This document shows positions 32,392 to 43,369 of a stretch of DNA of 64,000 bases, one piece after another. The position numbers and the translations under genes are program-made. Where the stretch lies: contig JAGFNK010000277.1 in the NCBI GenBank assembly GCA_025769875.1, forward strand, positions 1-64,000, read 5' to 3'. Position 1 is the stretch's first letter. Every line of letters starts with the position of its first letter. A model generated the notes under the pieces. The model saw only the letters and a program-made list of their open reading frames with translations, was not told the DNA's origin and ran no database searches. Source of the stretch: Russula earlei. Its lineage: Eukaryota > Basidiomycota > Agaricomycetes > Russulales > Russulaceae.

Positions 32392-32943
32392 TGTTAAGAT
32401 CTGCTTAGATCTTATCACTGACTCTTAGTGAAAGAGTTGCTTGATTTAGTTCAAGCACTAAACTTCGAAGCCTTTGATGTTATCGCAGGAAGAATGAATG
32501 TTTAAGAGAAGAGAGGGACCTCTTTCACTTAGAGTTCTGGTTATTTTGAAAAGATGTTTGAGATAGCACAAGAAATGATATTTCTTGTGTCAGAGAGTAA
32601 GTCGAGCGTAAGGCTCAACTATCAGTACATGAGAGTATTTATACGATATCTGGAGAACGGCTGATCCGTTTCGTACGAAACTTGAGATGCACATAGCTGA
32701 GAACCAGTAGTATCCAAAAACATAGGGCGCAACTCGATAGTGTCAGAAATGACTCATGCGTGAGTCATTTTCTTATCAATCACTGAAATCTGTAAGCAAT
32801 CCATAAGCAATGAGTCATCGGTTGGTAAGCAATCAACAGTAAGCAATCAGTAAGCAGTCAGTAAGCAGTTAGTAAGCAATCAATAAGCAGTCAGTAAGCA
32901 AGCATGAGTAAGCGACGATGGAGACGCAAATTGGATCCTAACA
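32392..32943 (-). repeat. Element B 5' LTR
   Basis: By eye identical to 24364-24915 over all 552 bp. TATAAATA is at 32643-32636 and the self-primer segment at 32610-32598. It should hold the promoter for the element. Confidence 0.95.
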
Positions 32944-33383
32944 TCCAGTTTACCCATGCCAAAAGGGGCTGTGAGCGATGGGTCAACGCAGCGCATGTAT
33001 GCGGCCATTTGCACACCAAAAAGGGGCCATCTCCTCTCCTCCCTCTCTCCCCTCTCCTTTCCAGCCCCAAAATCTTTTCCCTTCCCCTTACCGAAGTTCA
33101 GTTGCTAAGCGGTGAAAATTTTGTTTTCACGGCCGCATTGCACCACGAATCGTCCCCTCCTGTCCTGTCCTGTCCTCTGCCCTAGCCCCAGTGTCCTACA
33201 GTCTCTACTACTGCAATATATTGTAGGGACAATTTGCCAATAATGTTGATATTTATCAATAAATATACATATGCAAATGATGACACTTCAAATTCAGATA
33301 ATTACCAATAATCAAGGTATTCTCCTATATACCAGTATATACTGATATTTAGAGATATTTCACAGATGTAGTTTTCCCTGATG

Positions 33384-34206
33384 AAGATTTCAACCTATAG
33401 AATTTGCTTAACAGTGACAACCTGACCATGACTATTCCAATGAAGCAAGTAGCCTCGGCTCTCACCTACATCAAAGGAGAGAAAGTACATGAATGGGTGG
33501 TCAACCAAATGAACCTGGTAGAAGCAAAAAGGAATGTGGACCCACTGTCACCCTATGCACCCATGCAATTGGATCCAACTGACATGCTCTTTTGGACTGA
33601 ATTTGTGGATGACTTCTTCAGAGAATTCAAAGATACCACAGAACCAGAAGATGCCTTCATGGAGCTGCAGCAGTTGTCCATGTCTAAAGTGGCATCACTG
33701 GATGATTACACCAGCAAGTTCCTTTTTCTGCTCAGTAAAGCAGGATGGGACCAGAACTTGCCAGGAGCCATTGAAGCCTATAAAGCAGGACTGATCACCT
33801 GGCTGGTGTGACAAATTTACAATTGACCAGTCAGAGACATACTGGCCATCAATGATCTATGAGCATGGATCAATGCTGCCAGGGAGGAACAAGCCAGAGA
33901 CCAGCTCATGAAAGCTAATATTGGATCTCGAGGTGGATCATTGATCACTAGGGAGAATTGCATGAAGTCCCTACAGTCTGGGAAAAGGCAAAACCAAAGA
34001 GACCCCAATGCTATGGAAGTGGATTCAGTATCCACTGATGCAGCAAGGACCAAGTGTCATCCTCCTCTGACAGAGGAAAAGAAGAAACTGCTAGCAGAAG
34101 GAAAATGCTTCATCTGCAAGAAAGCAGGGCACATTAGCCAGAACTGTCCTGACAAGGACAGAGTCAATAAGAAATCAAGTAACCCAAGGGACAAAGGAAA
34201 GGCTTG
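33384..34206 (+). pseudogene. A1 gag, C-terminal part
   Basis: Continues the gag cut at 22957: DFNL then a stop, NLLNSDNLTMTIPMKQVASA, KGEKVHEWVVNQMNLVEA, LDDYTSKFLFLLSKAGWDQ, then stops at about 33808 and 33823, and the zinc knuckle CFICKKAGHISQNC near 34110. It ends DKGKA with TGA at 34204-34206. The text after the TGA stays gag-like for about 30 codons, as in A2. Confidence 0.85.
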
Positions 34207-34310
34207 AGCTCTGGAAACAGAGAAGGAGGATGACTCAGGGGACAGTGGAAACGAAAGCACTGTCTCTGGATGATCCACATCTCCCCCTCCTACCTACAAC
34301 AGGAGCTCCT

Positions 34311-34931
34311 TGTTAAGGCTCCAAAGTGCCTTAAATAAGATCAATGGTCGCGTCTATGAACGCGTCCTACCAATGCAGATATGCTTGAGTCAAGCAAGCA
34401 ATACTCGTGGAGGGGAAGGAGTGTTAGATCCTTCTGGAGTATGACAATAAGATGAGAGGGGCTCTGCAAGACGGGGTAGGAGTCAACTGTTTGGGATTGG
34501 CAAACTAAGTTGAGCTTAGGGCTCAACTGTTACAACTGGGGGCTTTATATAGCCCTACAGGGATAAGGTTCGTACTACTGTAGTACTGGTCGGTGCTATA
34601 GAAGCAAAACATGGCTCATAGAAGCGAGGTTGCTTCTATGTAAACGATCTCGGTGCTGGAAGCATTAAGTGCTTCCCTAGTAGCAATCTCGGTGTCATAA
34701 GTACTTTCCAAATCAAGGAAACGACGTACATGGCAGTATAAGCACATCTGGAACAGAAGCAATGCTACTCATTGCTTCTTCCATACTTCTTCAAACAGAT
34801 ACGATCAACGCGTTCCGAACGTGATATCAACGAACATAAACGATCAAGATCTGACGCACGCATGATGCAAACAGTGCAGTCCATAGTTCAGGTGTTCCGG
34901 CATCTTCCGGACCCCAAACCACTCGGTAACA
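34311..34931 (-). repeat. A2 3' LTR (family A)
   Basis: TGTTAAGGCTCC...CTCGGTAACA on the plus strand, 621 bp. It cuts the A1 gag tail at 34310. The A2 polypurine tract lies just inside (34932-34941, reverse complement GGAGGGGTAA). Confidence 0.92.
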
Positions 34932-34991
34932 TTACCCCTCCTTCAGATTGGTGGTCCCACGCACCAACGATTCTAAAATCGAGTGGTGGGG

Positions 34992-36657
34992 TCACGCACT
35001 ATCATCATCAAGGGGAGGAGGTGATGTGGTAAAGGTGTATCGGCCTTCTTCTGCTGCCTCAGTAGGCAGCCTAATGCTGAGGCAACTATTCGCCTCTGAC
35101 TCCTCAGCAGTGGCTGAAGGAGACATGATCTGTGGGAGTCTGTCAGAGTCCCTAGGCAACCTCCAGACTGGAGGTGTGTCGGAGTGGAGAGGATTCGTAG
35201 TGAAAGGCTCCTGGAAGGTCCTGGACCCTTCTCCTTTCGCTACCTGCAAGATGCGTGGGTTAGCTATGTCCTCCCTCTCCTGGTCGGACTTCCTCTTCTT
35301 GCTCAAAGGTCCCAGTTCCCATCCTCGGTGAAAGGGGCATGATCTGACTGGGGCATAGCTGCGATGATAGGGAGGCACTAGGCAATGTGAGGCAGCGTCT
35401 GCTGCTAGTTGGTCGTGGCAATACTGGTGGGGTAGGGGACAGTACTTGTTAAAATGTCCTACCTCGCCACAGTACTTGCATCGGTTCCTTTTCCTCCTCC
35501 CTTCTATCATGTTCAGTTGCTGAGGCTCCGGAATGAAGTCAGCCGTCGCAGTAGACGCTTCTCCACTGCTGCTATAGGAGTGGTAATAGGATAGAGCTCT
35601 GGGGGGAAGGGTTTGGTGACGCTTCCAATCCTGCTCCTCCTCGAAGGCGCATACCGGACATGGTTTGGAGGACGTCAATCTCCTCTTCTGAATACCCTGG
35701 CACCGACGTAGGTGTGGGGCTGGCTGGTACTGGTTCTGGATTAGGGGTGGCATACCCCTGAACGATGTCTGCCAAAGGCAACTGAGGGACGAAGACGGGT
35801 AGAGGGGGAGTGGGCTGTCCAGCCCGGATAGTTGGTGAGGAGTTCTTCAGCCCAGACGCCTGGAGGGGTTTCTCCCTGGCTACAGCCTGCTTCGATGAAC
35901 TCCCAGCAACGTGAGCGTACTTTGGCTGCCGCCATTCTCTTCTTAGCCTCAGCCCTATCCTCTCTCTACTCCTCACTTCTCGGCTAGGTATTTATCTAGC
36001 TTGTAGCGCAACTGCTTTTCCTCTTCTTCGAGCACCTTAGTAATTAGCTTCCAACGTTTCTAGCAGGGTGTAGAGGTGGTCTAAGCGGTAGATTTCTGCC
36101 TGCAGCCCAAAGTCGCCTAGCAGGTAGAGGGTCTGTCTCCAGCGCCCTTCGAACTGCCTCTCTGTGTCGAAGCAGTCTAAGTCGTGTTCGTCTTGGCCAT
36201 AGTTATAGAGGTTATAGCAAGGGGTGGCCTGGAGGATCTCGCCATAGTCTGCATGGCCTTCTCCATTCTTCCCCCTCACTCTCGGCTCTCCCAAGGCTAC
36301 GTCATAGGCCACATACCTGGCCGGTTTGTTGCCCCAAGTTATGCCATCAGGGATGTCAATCCCTGTGTGGTGTCTGTCAGCATCCCATCGTACCCAAGGC
36401 TCTCCAGGGTGGGCATCCTGGTCAAGAGTGCTGGTGGGGGACGTCACATCCCAATCCCCAGGCTGAATGTCGACTTGGTCAGCAGGGGGTCCAAATTCGA
36501 GAGGACACATATCTGCTTCTCCTTCTCCAGTGTTATGTTCATCCATTCCTTGGAAGAAGGCGAGGAGGGAAGCATCGGGAGTGGTGATTTCAAGGGGCCC
36601 CTCTGCACCAGAGAGGTCGGATTGGGGAACGATTTCATTAGTGGGAGTTTGGGACAT
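34992..36657 (-). pseudogene. A2 post-chromodomain extension
   Basis: Minus strand, in two or three frames. 36657-36037 reads GEPWVRWDADRHHTGIDIP, NKPARYVAYD, QATPCYNLYNYG and LGDFGLQAEIYRLDHL, aligning with the element B block GEGWERYDPG...AGVQAEIWR. 35976-34992 carries CKYCGEVGHFNKYC (CX2CX4HX4C, about 35480-35440), then PHQYC, SHCLVPPYHRSYAPVRSC and FH, aligning with CRWCRWKGHWDRHC, PHYAC, RHCIVPGNHKFYRPTDRC in B. The order of the two blocks is the same in both elements. Confidence 0.8.
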
Positions 36658-39600
36658 TGGTGAGCGACTGATATGGGGATGAGGAAATAGAGGGCATCTT
36701 TCGCTGGACTTTTATAACCCGTATGGCTGTGGGGTTCTTTCTGTGATATTCCTCTATTAGTCTAGATGCTTTGATGTTCTCTACTGGCTCCCAAGAGTCA
36801 TGGGCTTCGGAGTACCCTTCCCACCGGACTTGATACTCCAGTTGTTTCCTCCTTCCAGTTCGTCTCGAACCTAAAATCGTTGCTACTTCATATTCCTCTT
36901 CTCCTTCCACCAATTCTGCTTCTGGATTGGTGTAGTTGGCCCCATGCTCCTCGGTTTCCTTGTAAGGTGTCAATAAGGAGGCATGAAACGTGTTATGGAT
37001 CCTCCAGCGGCTAGGGAGATCCAATCTGTATGTCACCGGACTAATCACCTCCGTGATTTCAAAGGGCCCATATCGTTTTGGGCGATAGTTTCACTGTAGG
37101 ATGTGTCGTTTTTAGGTTGGTGCTGTCGAGCCATACCCTTTCTCCTTTCTGATAAGGTTGGAAACTACTTCTTCGCTTCCACATTAGGGAAGCGATCTTC
37201 ATCGCTTCTTGTGCCTGTGATCTCGCTTCCTGGATCCGGACTTTCCAATTGTCTATTCTTGGTATCTTGCTTCCCCGATTTGGCTGGTGTGCCTTGGGCG
37301 TAAAGCCCATCCATAAGAAGAAAGGGGATTGTCTGGTTGTCTCTGAAACGTTAGAATTCATCGTGTATTGCACCAGAGGCAGCCAATCCACCCAATCATC
37401 TTGTTGGTGGTTGCAAAAGATTCTTAGTGATGTTTCCATCGTCTGATTCGTTCTTTCTGATTGTCCATCTGTCTGGGGATGGTAGGCAGTCCTGATATTC
37501 TGTTTGATATGCAGCTGGTCGCAAAGTTCCCTAATGAACTTGGAACTTATTAGTTTATCTCGATCGGATATGATCTTGCTTGGTACTCCCACAAATGGGA
37601 ATATTCTGTCCTTGTAGAGCTGTGCTAGCTCTTCTGCATCCATTTCTTCTTTGCAAGGAAGCAAGATGATGCCTTTAGTACAATCGTGGTCAGTGACAGT
37701 CAATATACTGTCGTATCCTTTCGACTTTGGCAATTTGACCACAAAGTCCATGCTGACAGTCGAGAAGGGAGTAGCCCCTTCTTCCGGTGGAATAGGGATA
37801 CAAGGGAGGTCGATTTGGATGAGTGTTTGACTTGTTACTTTGGCAAATTGCGCATCCTTCCACATATCGATCGAACAAAGCGTCTTATGGTGGGCCACCA
37901 GTAGTATCGCATCATTCCCAGTAATGTTTTAGCTTTTCCTGGGTGTCCTGATGTGGGACTGTCATGATACTGTTCCAGTAATGTCCTGTGGGTTCCTTCA
38001 TCGCCTGTAACCACCAAGGCTTCATTCTTCCACCATAAGTTATGTCGCTTCTCCAGTCGGTGTCTCTGTACCCAATCAAGTAACTTTAATCAGTGTCTTT
38101 CTTCCCCTTGTTGGTTCTTTATTCGTTCTTCCAATGCAGTAGTGTGCATTACTCGAATAAAAAGATGGTCAGGTAGCGCAACCACTTCTTCTTTATCCCC
38201 TTGTCCATCGTCAAGGTCAGGTCTCCTTGACAGGGCATCTGCTTTATTCCTTGCCCCTGCCTGATGTTTCAATTCTAAGTCAAAGTCCGCCAAGAAGGTA
38301 ATGTATCTTGCCACTCGACCATTTATTCACTGAGGGTGTTGGTAATGCAACAGGTTCGCATGGTCTGTATAAACCACCACCTTATGCTTTGCTCCCATGA
38401 GTAGGTGTCACCAGTGTTTCAAGGCTCGCACCATGGCTAAGAACTCTTTGTCCCATATGTCGTAGTTCTTCTCTGCTTGTTTCAAGGCTGCTGAGAAGTA
38501 ACCTATTGGCCTCCTCTTTCCTTGTTCATCCTTCTGGAATAATACTGCTCCAATGGCATAATTGGACGCGTCTACTTCCAGTTCAAAGGGTCGCTCCTCA
38601 TCAGGATGGAGCAGGACAGGGTCAGAAGATACTATCTGGATAAGTCGTTCCAAAGCATCTTTGCATTCTTGGGTCCATTCAAATGGCACCCCTTTCTTTG
38701 TCAAGGCAATAATGGGTCGAGCAATCTGACTGAATCCTCAAATGAAAGCCCTGTTGTAACTGAGGACTCCCATGACTTTGTGCACTTCATGTACATCCTT
38801 GATTTCCCGAGGCCAGTCCGTGATTCCTCGGACTTTGGAGGCCTCAATCTTCATCTTCCCTTCGTCTATGTCCTATCCTAGCATGGTTAGTTTTCGCACC
38901 ATGAACTGGGACTTCTGGGGTTTCAGGAAGTATGACTTCTTCTGCATCAACGTGAGTAGTTCGTTGACACATTGCTCATGGATTTCTAGTTGTTCAGGAC
39001 TGTCCCCCATGGCAATTCCAAAGTCATCCAAGTAGTTGACCGTGTATTCTGCCCATCGGTCCAGCCAGTCACCGAAGTCTCTTCTCATCAGCCTAGTAAA
39101 GAAGGCTGGTGCGTTCTTGAGCCCAAAATACATGATGTTGGGTAGGTAGGTTCCATATGGTGTCTTGAAGGCTGCCTTCCAGCGATCTCCTTCTGCCCGT
39201 CGCACATTATTGTATCCCCATCGTATATCGAATTTGGAGAAGACCTTTTTCCCTCGGAGTCTTTCCACCTCTTGTTCCAGATGTGGTAAGGGTTCATTGT
39301 CTCGTCTGGTCCACTGATTTAGTCATCGATAGTCTACAATGATCCTCTTCTCCTTGCTGTCCTTCTTGCCAATGAAGAACACTGGAGATGTGTAGCTGGA
39401 TGGACCTGGAGTGATGTATCGCTTCTCTACTTCATCAGCTAGGAATTTCTTGAGGTATTCTCGCTCATCTCGTGTTAGGGGGTACACTTTGCAGTTTAGT
39501 TCCTTTGGTGCGTCAGGTAACAGCTCTATCTGCATGTCTGGTTCCCTTGGTGGTGGGTGTCAAGACTCACTGTTGAACTATCCAGTTCAAGAGCGAGGGA

Positions 39601-41152
39601 TAAGCTCGAAGACGAGTCGATAGATGTCCAAGACCGCGTGGGCAAGAAGTAGAGTCCAGAGTAGTAACAGATACCAGAGAGGTACTGTTACTGTGAGAGT
39701 CGAGCAATCACGCAGGGAAGAGGCCAGGGTAGTCACAAGGGGATGGTCCTTAAAGGAGTATCCCAGGGATAGAGAGTGCCGTAAACAAATGGACAGTCTG
39801 AGGACTGTCTGCTACTTTATTGAGCGCTTATATACTACAAGAGAACTGCTAAATAGGGAACAAGTCATAACCTTGTTATCAAGCACAATAGAGTGATGAG
39901 TAAGAAGTCGGGGGATGCTTACTGAGCATGCTCAGTCATGCTCAGTAAGCTGCTGAGTAAGAAGACTCTTCTTGATGAGTAAGAGCTTCCATTGTCCACG
40001 TGTTCACTGCTTTAGTGCACGTGCAAGCACCTGATTCATTTCCTGTTAGTTAGTTTAGGGCCGGTCATTTGAGGACTTGTAGTTTGGTTAGGGAATAGTG
40101 ATATCTTATAAGGCCCTTATATAGTTCTATTAGGGTCCTTAGAGTCGACCCTAATACTTCTATTAAGGTCCTTAGTGTTGCCTTATAGTTCGTTCTATAG
40201 TTATTAGAGTTGGTCTAATAACGCGTTGTAGGGCCTTTGATACCAGGTTAGTACCTATTGTAGAGTTCCTAAGGTCGTTCCAAAGGGTCCTTAGGAAGGC
40301 CCTAATGCTGTCTTTTGTTGCTAGAAGGGTTGCCTTTAAGTGGGGCTTGCTGTATGTCGATTGTGCCGAGAATCGCTCGCGCAACAATGCGTGCGCGATA
40401 TTGTGGACACCTCTACTCACCCCTTTTGCTCGTGTGAACAGGGTGACACCATAGAGGCTGGGTTTCCTCCTATAAGGAAGGGTCCTTCAAGGGCCCTCTC
40501 CGGAGAATGGTTCATGACAGTGGGAATCTCTGGGACTTCTCTTCTGAGAAGACATCTGCAAAGTGGTGGAATTGCTTTGGAACATTGGCAAGGGGATCCT
40601 CTCCTTCCTGTGGTTTAATCGACTGCTGGGCCCACTTCTGAGCAATAGTTGTCTTTTGTAGGTAGATGGCTTCCCCTTTCTTCAATTGTCGGTTTTCATC
40701 TCTTGCTCGCTTTTGGAGTTTTGCAACATAGAGATCCAGGTACTTGTATTGAGCAGTCTCAATCTGTACTGTTCCTTCCATCAACTGTCCTTTCTTCCAG
40801 TTGATGGTGTGGTCGAATTCATATAGGAAGGATATCCCAGGATGACCCGATCCGTTCCTAAATCTGTGAGATAGAACCTTTGCAAGCTCTCCTTCTCCTT
40901 GTATCAGACGCGAAGCCAACAGTAATGGGTGAGTTCCCCTTGCTTATTCTGGGTTCCGTCGACATTTCATACTACCATGGGTTCATGTAGTTCTTGTTTA
41001 CCAATCTTCAGTCTTTTCCAAGCTGAGTGATCGATAAAGTTCTCTGTTGCTCCACTGTCCAGTAGAGCAGATTCCTCGGCCATTGTGTGTGCAGTGACGA
41101 AAGTGAATGGAATATTCATAGCATTCAGTCTTCTAATGTACACTTGCAACAC
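36638..41152 (-). pseudogene. A2 Pol (protease to chromodomain), many stops
   Basis: Pieces in order: protease ALLDSGATENFID (about 41060); ETAQYKYLDLYVAKLQKR (about 40750); then the inserted LTR; RT from 39535 (SPVFFIGKKDSKEKRIIVDY) with VNYLDDFGIAMG near 39030; RNase H FELEVDASNYAIGAVLFQ near 38570; integrase with IISDRDKLISS and TDGQSERTNQ (37898-37059); chromodomain YQVRWEGYSEAHDSWEP near 36800. Stops at 39323-39325 and 38337-38339 replace the Trp of DYRWLN and PQWIN; the stop at 38408-38410 replaces Arg after LKHW. All three fit single transitions. Confidence 0.9.
39558..40519. repeat. Solo LTR, family D, inside A2 pol
   Basis: TGTCAAGACTCACTG...GGTTCATGACA, 962 bp, flanked by GTGGG on both sides (39553-39557 and 40520-40524). 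Removing it and one GTGGG restores the A2 pol reading SQRFPP...EPDMQIELLPDA. It has no internal region, so it comes from LTR-LTR recombination. The coding sense of family D cannot be told here. Confidence 0.92.
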
Positions 41153-41370
41153 ACTATTCTTCCTAAGCCAGGCCGTCGACTTAGGTGTTCCTAAAAACCC
41201 TGTTCCATCAGTTCTTCCAACAAGTCCTCCTTCTGTTTGGTGGACATCTTCTTTATGGACACTGAAGAGGAGCTCTTGTTATAGGTAGGAGGAGGAGATG
41301 TAGATTGCCCGGAGACAGTGCTTTCATTTCCACTGTCTCCTGAGTCGTCCTCCTTCTCTGTTTCCAGAGC

Positions 41371-43083
41371 TCAAGCTTTCCCTTTGTCCCTTGAGTTACT
41401 TGATTTCTTCTTGACTCTGTCCTTGTCGGGACAGTTCCAACTGATATGTCCTGCTTTCTTGCAGATGAAGCATTTCCCTTCTGCTAGCAGTTTCTTCTTT
41501 TCCTCTGTCAGAGGAGGACATCGCTTGGTCCTTGCTGCATCAGTGGATACTGAGTCCACTTCCATTGCATTTGGATCTCTTTGGTTTCGCCTTTTCCCAA
41601 CCTGTAGGGATTTCATGCGATTTTCCCTGGTGGTCAACGATCCACCTCCAGATCCAATATTGGCTTTCATGAGCTGGTCTCTGGCCTGTTCTTCCCTAGC
41701 AGCATTGATCCATGCTCGTAGATCATTGATGGCAGGTATGTCTCTGACTGGTCGATTGTAGATTCGTCGCACCAGCCAGGTGATTAGGCCAGCCTTGTAG
41801 GCTTCTACTGCTCCTGGTGAATTCTGGTCCCATCCTGCTTTACTGAGCAGAACAAGGAATTTGCTGGTATAGTCATCCAGCGATGCTGCTTTAGACATGG
41901 ACAATTGTTGTAGCTCCATGAAAGCATCTTCAGGCTCTGTGGTGTCTTTGAATTCTCTGAAGAAGTCATCCACAAATTCAGTCCAAAAGAGCATGTCAGT
42001 TGGATCTAGCTGCACTGGTGCATAAGGAGACGGCAGGTCCCCGTTTCTTTTTGCTTCTACCAGGTTTGTTTGATTGACCACCCATTCATGTACTTTCTCT
42101 CCTTTGATGTAGGTGAGAGCTAGGGCTACTCGCTTCATTGGAATAGTCATGGTTGGGTTGTCGCTGTTGAGCAGATTCCATAGATTGAAATCCTGGACAA
42201 AGTACTTTGTCTTTTTCCTGTCTCCTTTGAAGACTTCAGGAGGGTCTCCTTTTAGAGATCCGTTGCCTCCATGGGGGCCTGGTGCCGGCTGAAGTGCCAG
42301 ATTCGCCCCTGGTCTTACAGGAGGTGCTGCTGGTGGTCCCCCTGCTGGAGGGCCTCCTCCAGGTGGGCCTCCTCCTGGTACTGGTGGACCTCCAGGTCCG
42401 AAGGGGACTCCTCCACCTCCAGGTGGTCCTCCTCCTCCCGGTGGACCGCCTCCAGGGTTTACTACAATGGTGGGCCCTGTTCTTCCACCTGCTGTCTGGG
42501 TGGCAATGGTGGCTGTCTGCATTGCTGCAATGGTAGCCATTTCGACTGATTCTTCTGGCTCTTCAACGACTGTAGGTTCAATGGGCGAGACGTGTACTGT
42601 CTGCTCTAGTCTTTCAGCTAGCTCCAATACTTCTGGTGCTTCTGCTTTCTGATCTGTAGTCGGAGGGTCCGACTGTTCTGTTTCTCCACTTGATGACTTT
42701 TGTATCAATGGAGCTGGGTCGTCTACTACTGGGCCTCTGGGTTCCCAATGAGTAGTATAAGGATCTGTCTTGGTTCCTAAACCTAGGACCTTATATTCGT
42801 CGATGTCTTCGTCCTCTCCTGCATAGGGATGTCCTTTGTGGTAATCAACAAAGTACCACTGATTGTTGATATATTCACAAGGAAGGTAGCTTCCTTTGTA
42901 TCGGACCTCGTATCTGTTAGGCCCTTCCTGGTCTGCCCAACACCAGATGGCAGTTCCTTTGATTCCTGAGGGTAGATCATCCCTCTCTCTAGCTTTGAAC
43001 CAACCAAATTTGGTTCCTTGCTTTGATTTCTGGTTGAACTTTATGCATATGCTATGTTCTCCTTTGATTTCCAGTTTGTCCAC
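41371..43083 (-). CDS. A2 Gag (open)
   Basis: Open frame of 570 codons. Blocks: FGWFKARERDDLPSGIKGTA, CEYINNQWYFVDYHKGHPYA, GLGTKTDPYTTHWEPRG, an acidic linker, a long Pro/Gly-rich run (near 42300-42460), a capsid-like region (KGEKVHEWVVNQTNLVEA, LDDYTSKFLVLLSKAGWDQ) and the zinc knuckle CFICKKAGHISWNC. A TGA stops it after DKGKA, yet the same frame stays open for about 60 codons (ALETEKEDDSGDSG ... LLEELMEQGF) to about 41190. A1 has the same TGA. The likely original is CGA, lost by C-to-T. Confidence 0.85.
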   Translation of the reverse strand: MDKLEIKGEHSICIKFNQKSKQGTKFGWFKARERDDLPSGIKGTAIWCWADQEGPNRYEVRYKGSYLPCEYINNQWYFVDYHKGHPYAGEDEDIDEYKVLGLGTKTDPYTTHWEPRGPVVDDPAPLIQKSSSGETEQSDPPTTDQKAEAPEVLELAERLEQTVHVSPIEPTVVEEPEESVEMATIAAMQTATIATQTAGGRTGPTIVVNPGGGPPGGGGPPGGGGVPFGPGGPPVPGGGPPGGGPPAGGPPAAPPVRPGANLALQPAPGPHGGNGSLKGDPPEVFKGDRKKTKYFVQDFNLWNLLNSDNPTMTIPMKRVALALTYIKGEKVHEWVVNQTNLVEAKRNGDLPSPYAPVQLDPTDMLFWTEFVDDFFREFKDTTEPEDAFMELQQLSMSKAASLDDYTSKFLVLLSKAGWDQNSPGAVEAYKAGLITWLVRRIYNRPVRDIPAINDLRAWINAAREEQARDQLMKANIGSGGGSLTTRENRMKSLQVGKRRNQRDPNAMEVDSVSTDAARTKRCPPLTEEKKKLLAEGKCFICKKAGHISWNCPDKDRVKKKSSNSRDKGKA

Positions 43084-43125
43084 TCGCCACTGCCTTTCCT
43101 AGGGAGTCGGGACTTGTCTGCCCTC

Positions 43126-43284
43126 TTACCACTGTCTATGCCAATGACAGTAGGGGTCTTTACAGAAGTATGTGTGTGTCCAACCGTGCTGCTCGTCAAG
43201 AGTCACGTAGTACACCTTCTTCTTGTTGTGGAGAGGTCTGTATACATTCTCCCCCTTGACTACTTCAGCGTAGGTTGCTGACTG
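43126..43284 (-). CDS. Small ORF upstream of A2 gag
   Basis: Reads SATYAEVVKGENVYRPLHNK, YYVTLDEQHGWTHTYFC and KDPYCHWHRQW, then TAA (43128-43126). A1 has it too (about 21960-22112), and element B has a related one at 32341-32199. It lies between the LTR and gag in each case. CX4CX2H suggests a metal-binding finger. Start codon unclear. Confidence 0.55.
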   Translation of the reverse strand, partial: QSATYAEVVKGENVYRPLHNKKKVYYVTLDEQHGWTHTYFCKDPYCHWHRQW

Positions 43285-43369
43285 TATGATGACTAGATCC
43301 TAGTCTTTAGGCTTCCTGCCTATTTCTGGTTTGCTTTCACAGCGATGTCTGTGATAGAAGCTTGACTTA

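Larger units (their letters stand above)
24364..32943 (-). mobile_element. Element B: complete Ty3/Gypsy chromovirus, apparently young
   Basis: The order on the minus strand is: 5' LTR 32943-32392, primer-binding site, small ORF, gag, pol with chromodomain and a long C-terminal extension, polypurine tract, 3' LTR 24915-24364. The two 552-bp LTRs start TG and end CA on both strands and I find no difference between them by eye. TCCAG flanks both ends (24359-24363 and 32944-32948). Both main frames are open. This fits a recent, possibly active insertion. It landed inside element X. Confidence 0.95.
22960..33383. mobile_element. Element X: TIR transposon-like insertion, itself split by element B
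   Basis: Left end CATCAGGGAATCCTACAT; right end, reverse complement, CATCAGGGAAAACTACAT. The terminal inverted repeats match over about 45 bp with a few mismatches. The gag sequence on both sides joins across it, with AA on each side (22958-22959 and 33384-33385). Without element B it is about 1.84 kb. Near the left end a block of about 77 bp is directly duplicated (22971-23048 and 23049-23125). The body holds exon-like pieces and intron-like modules but no transposase that I recognise, so it would be non-autonomous. Confidence 0.75.
21878..34310 (+). mobile_element. Element A1: truncated Ty3/Gypsy, family A, split by element X
   Basis: After the LTR end TTAACA come the primer-binding site, the small upstream ORF (about 21960-22112), and the first part of gag (to 22957). 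Gag homology resumes at 33384 and runs to 34206, then a short tail to 34310 where the A2 LTR begins. Pol is missing. The join removes X cleanly, leaving an AA duplication. Gag has several stops, so A1 is dead. Confidence 0.85.
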
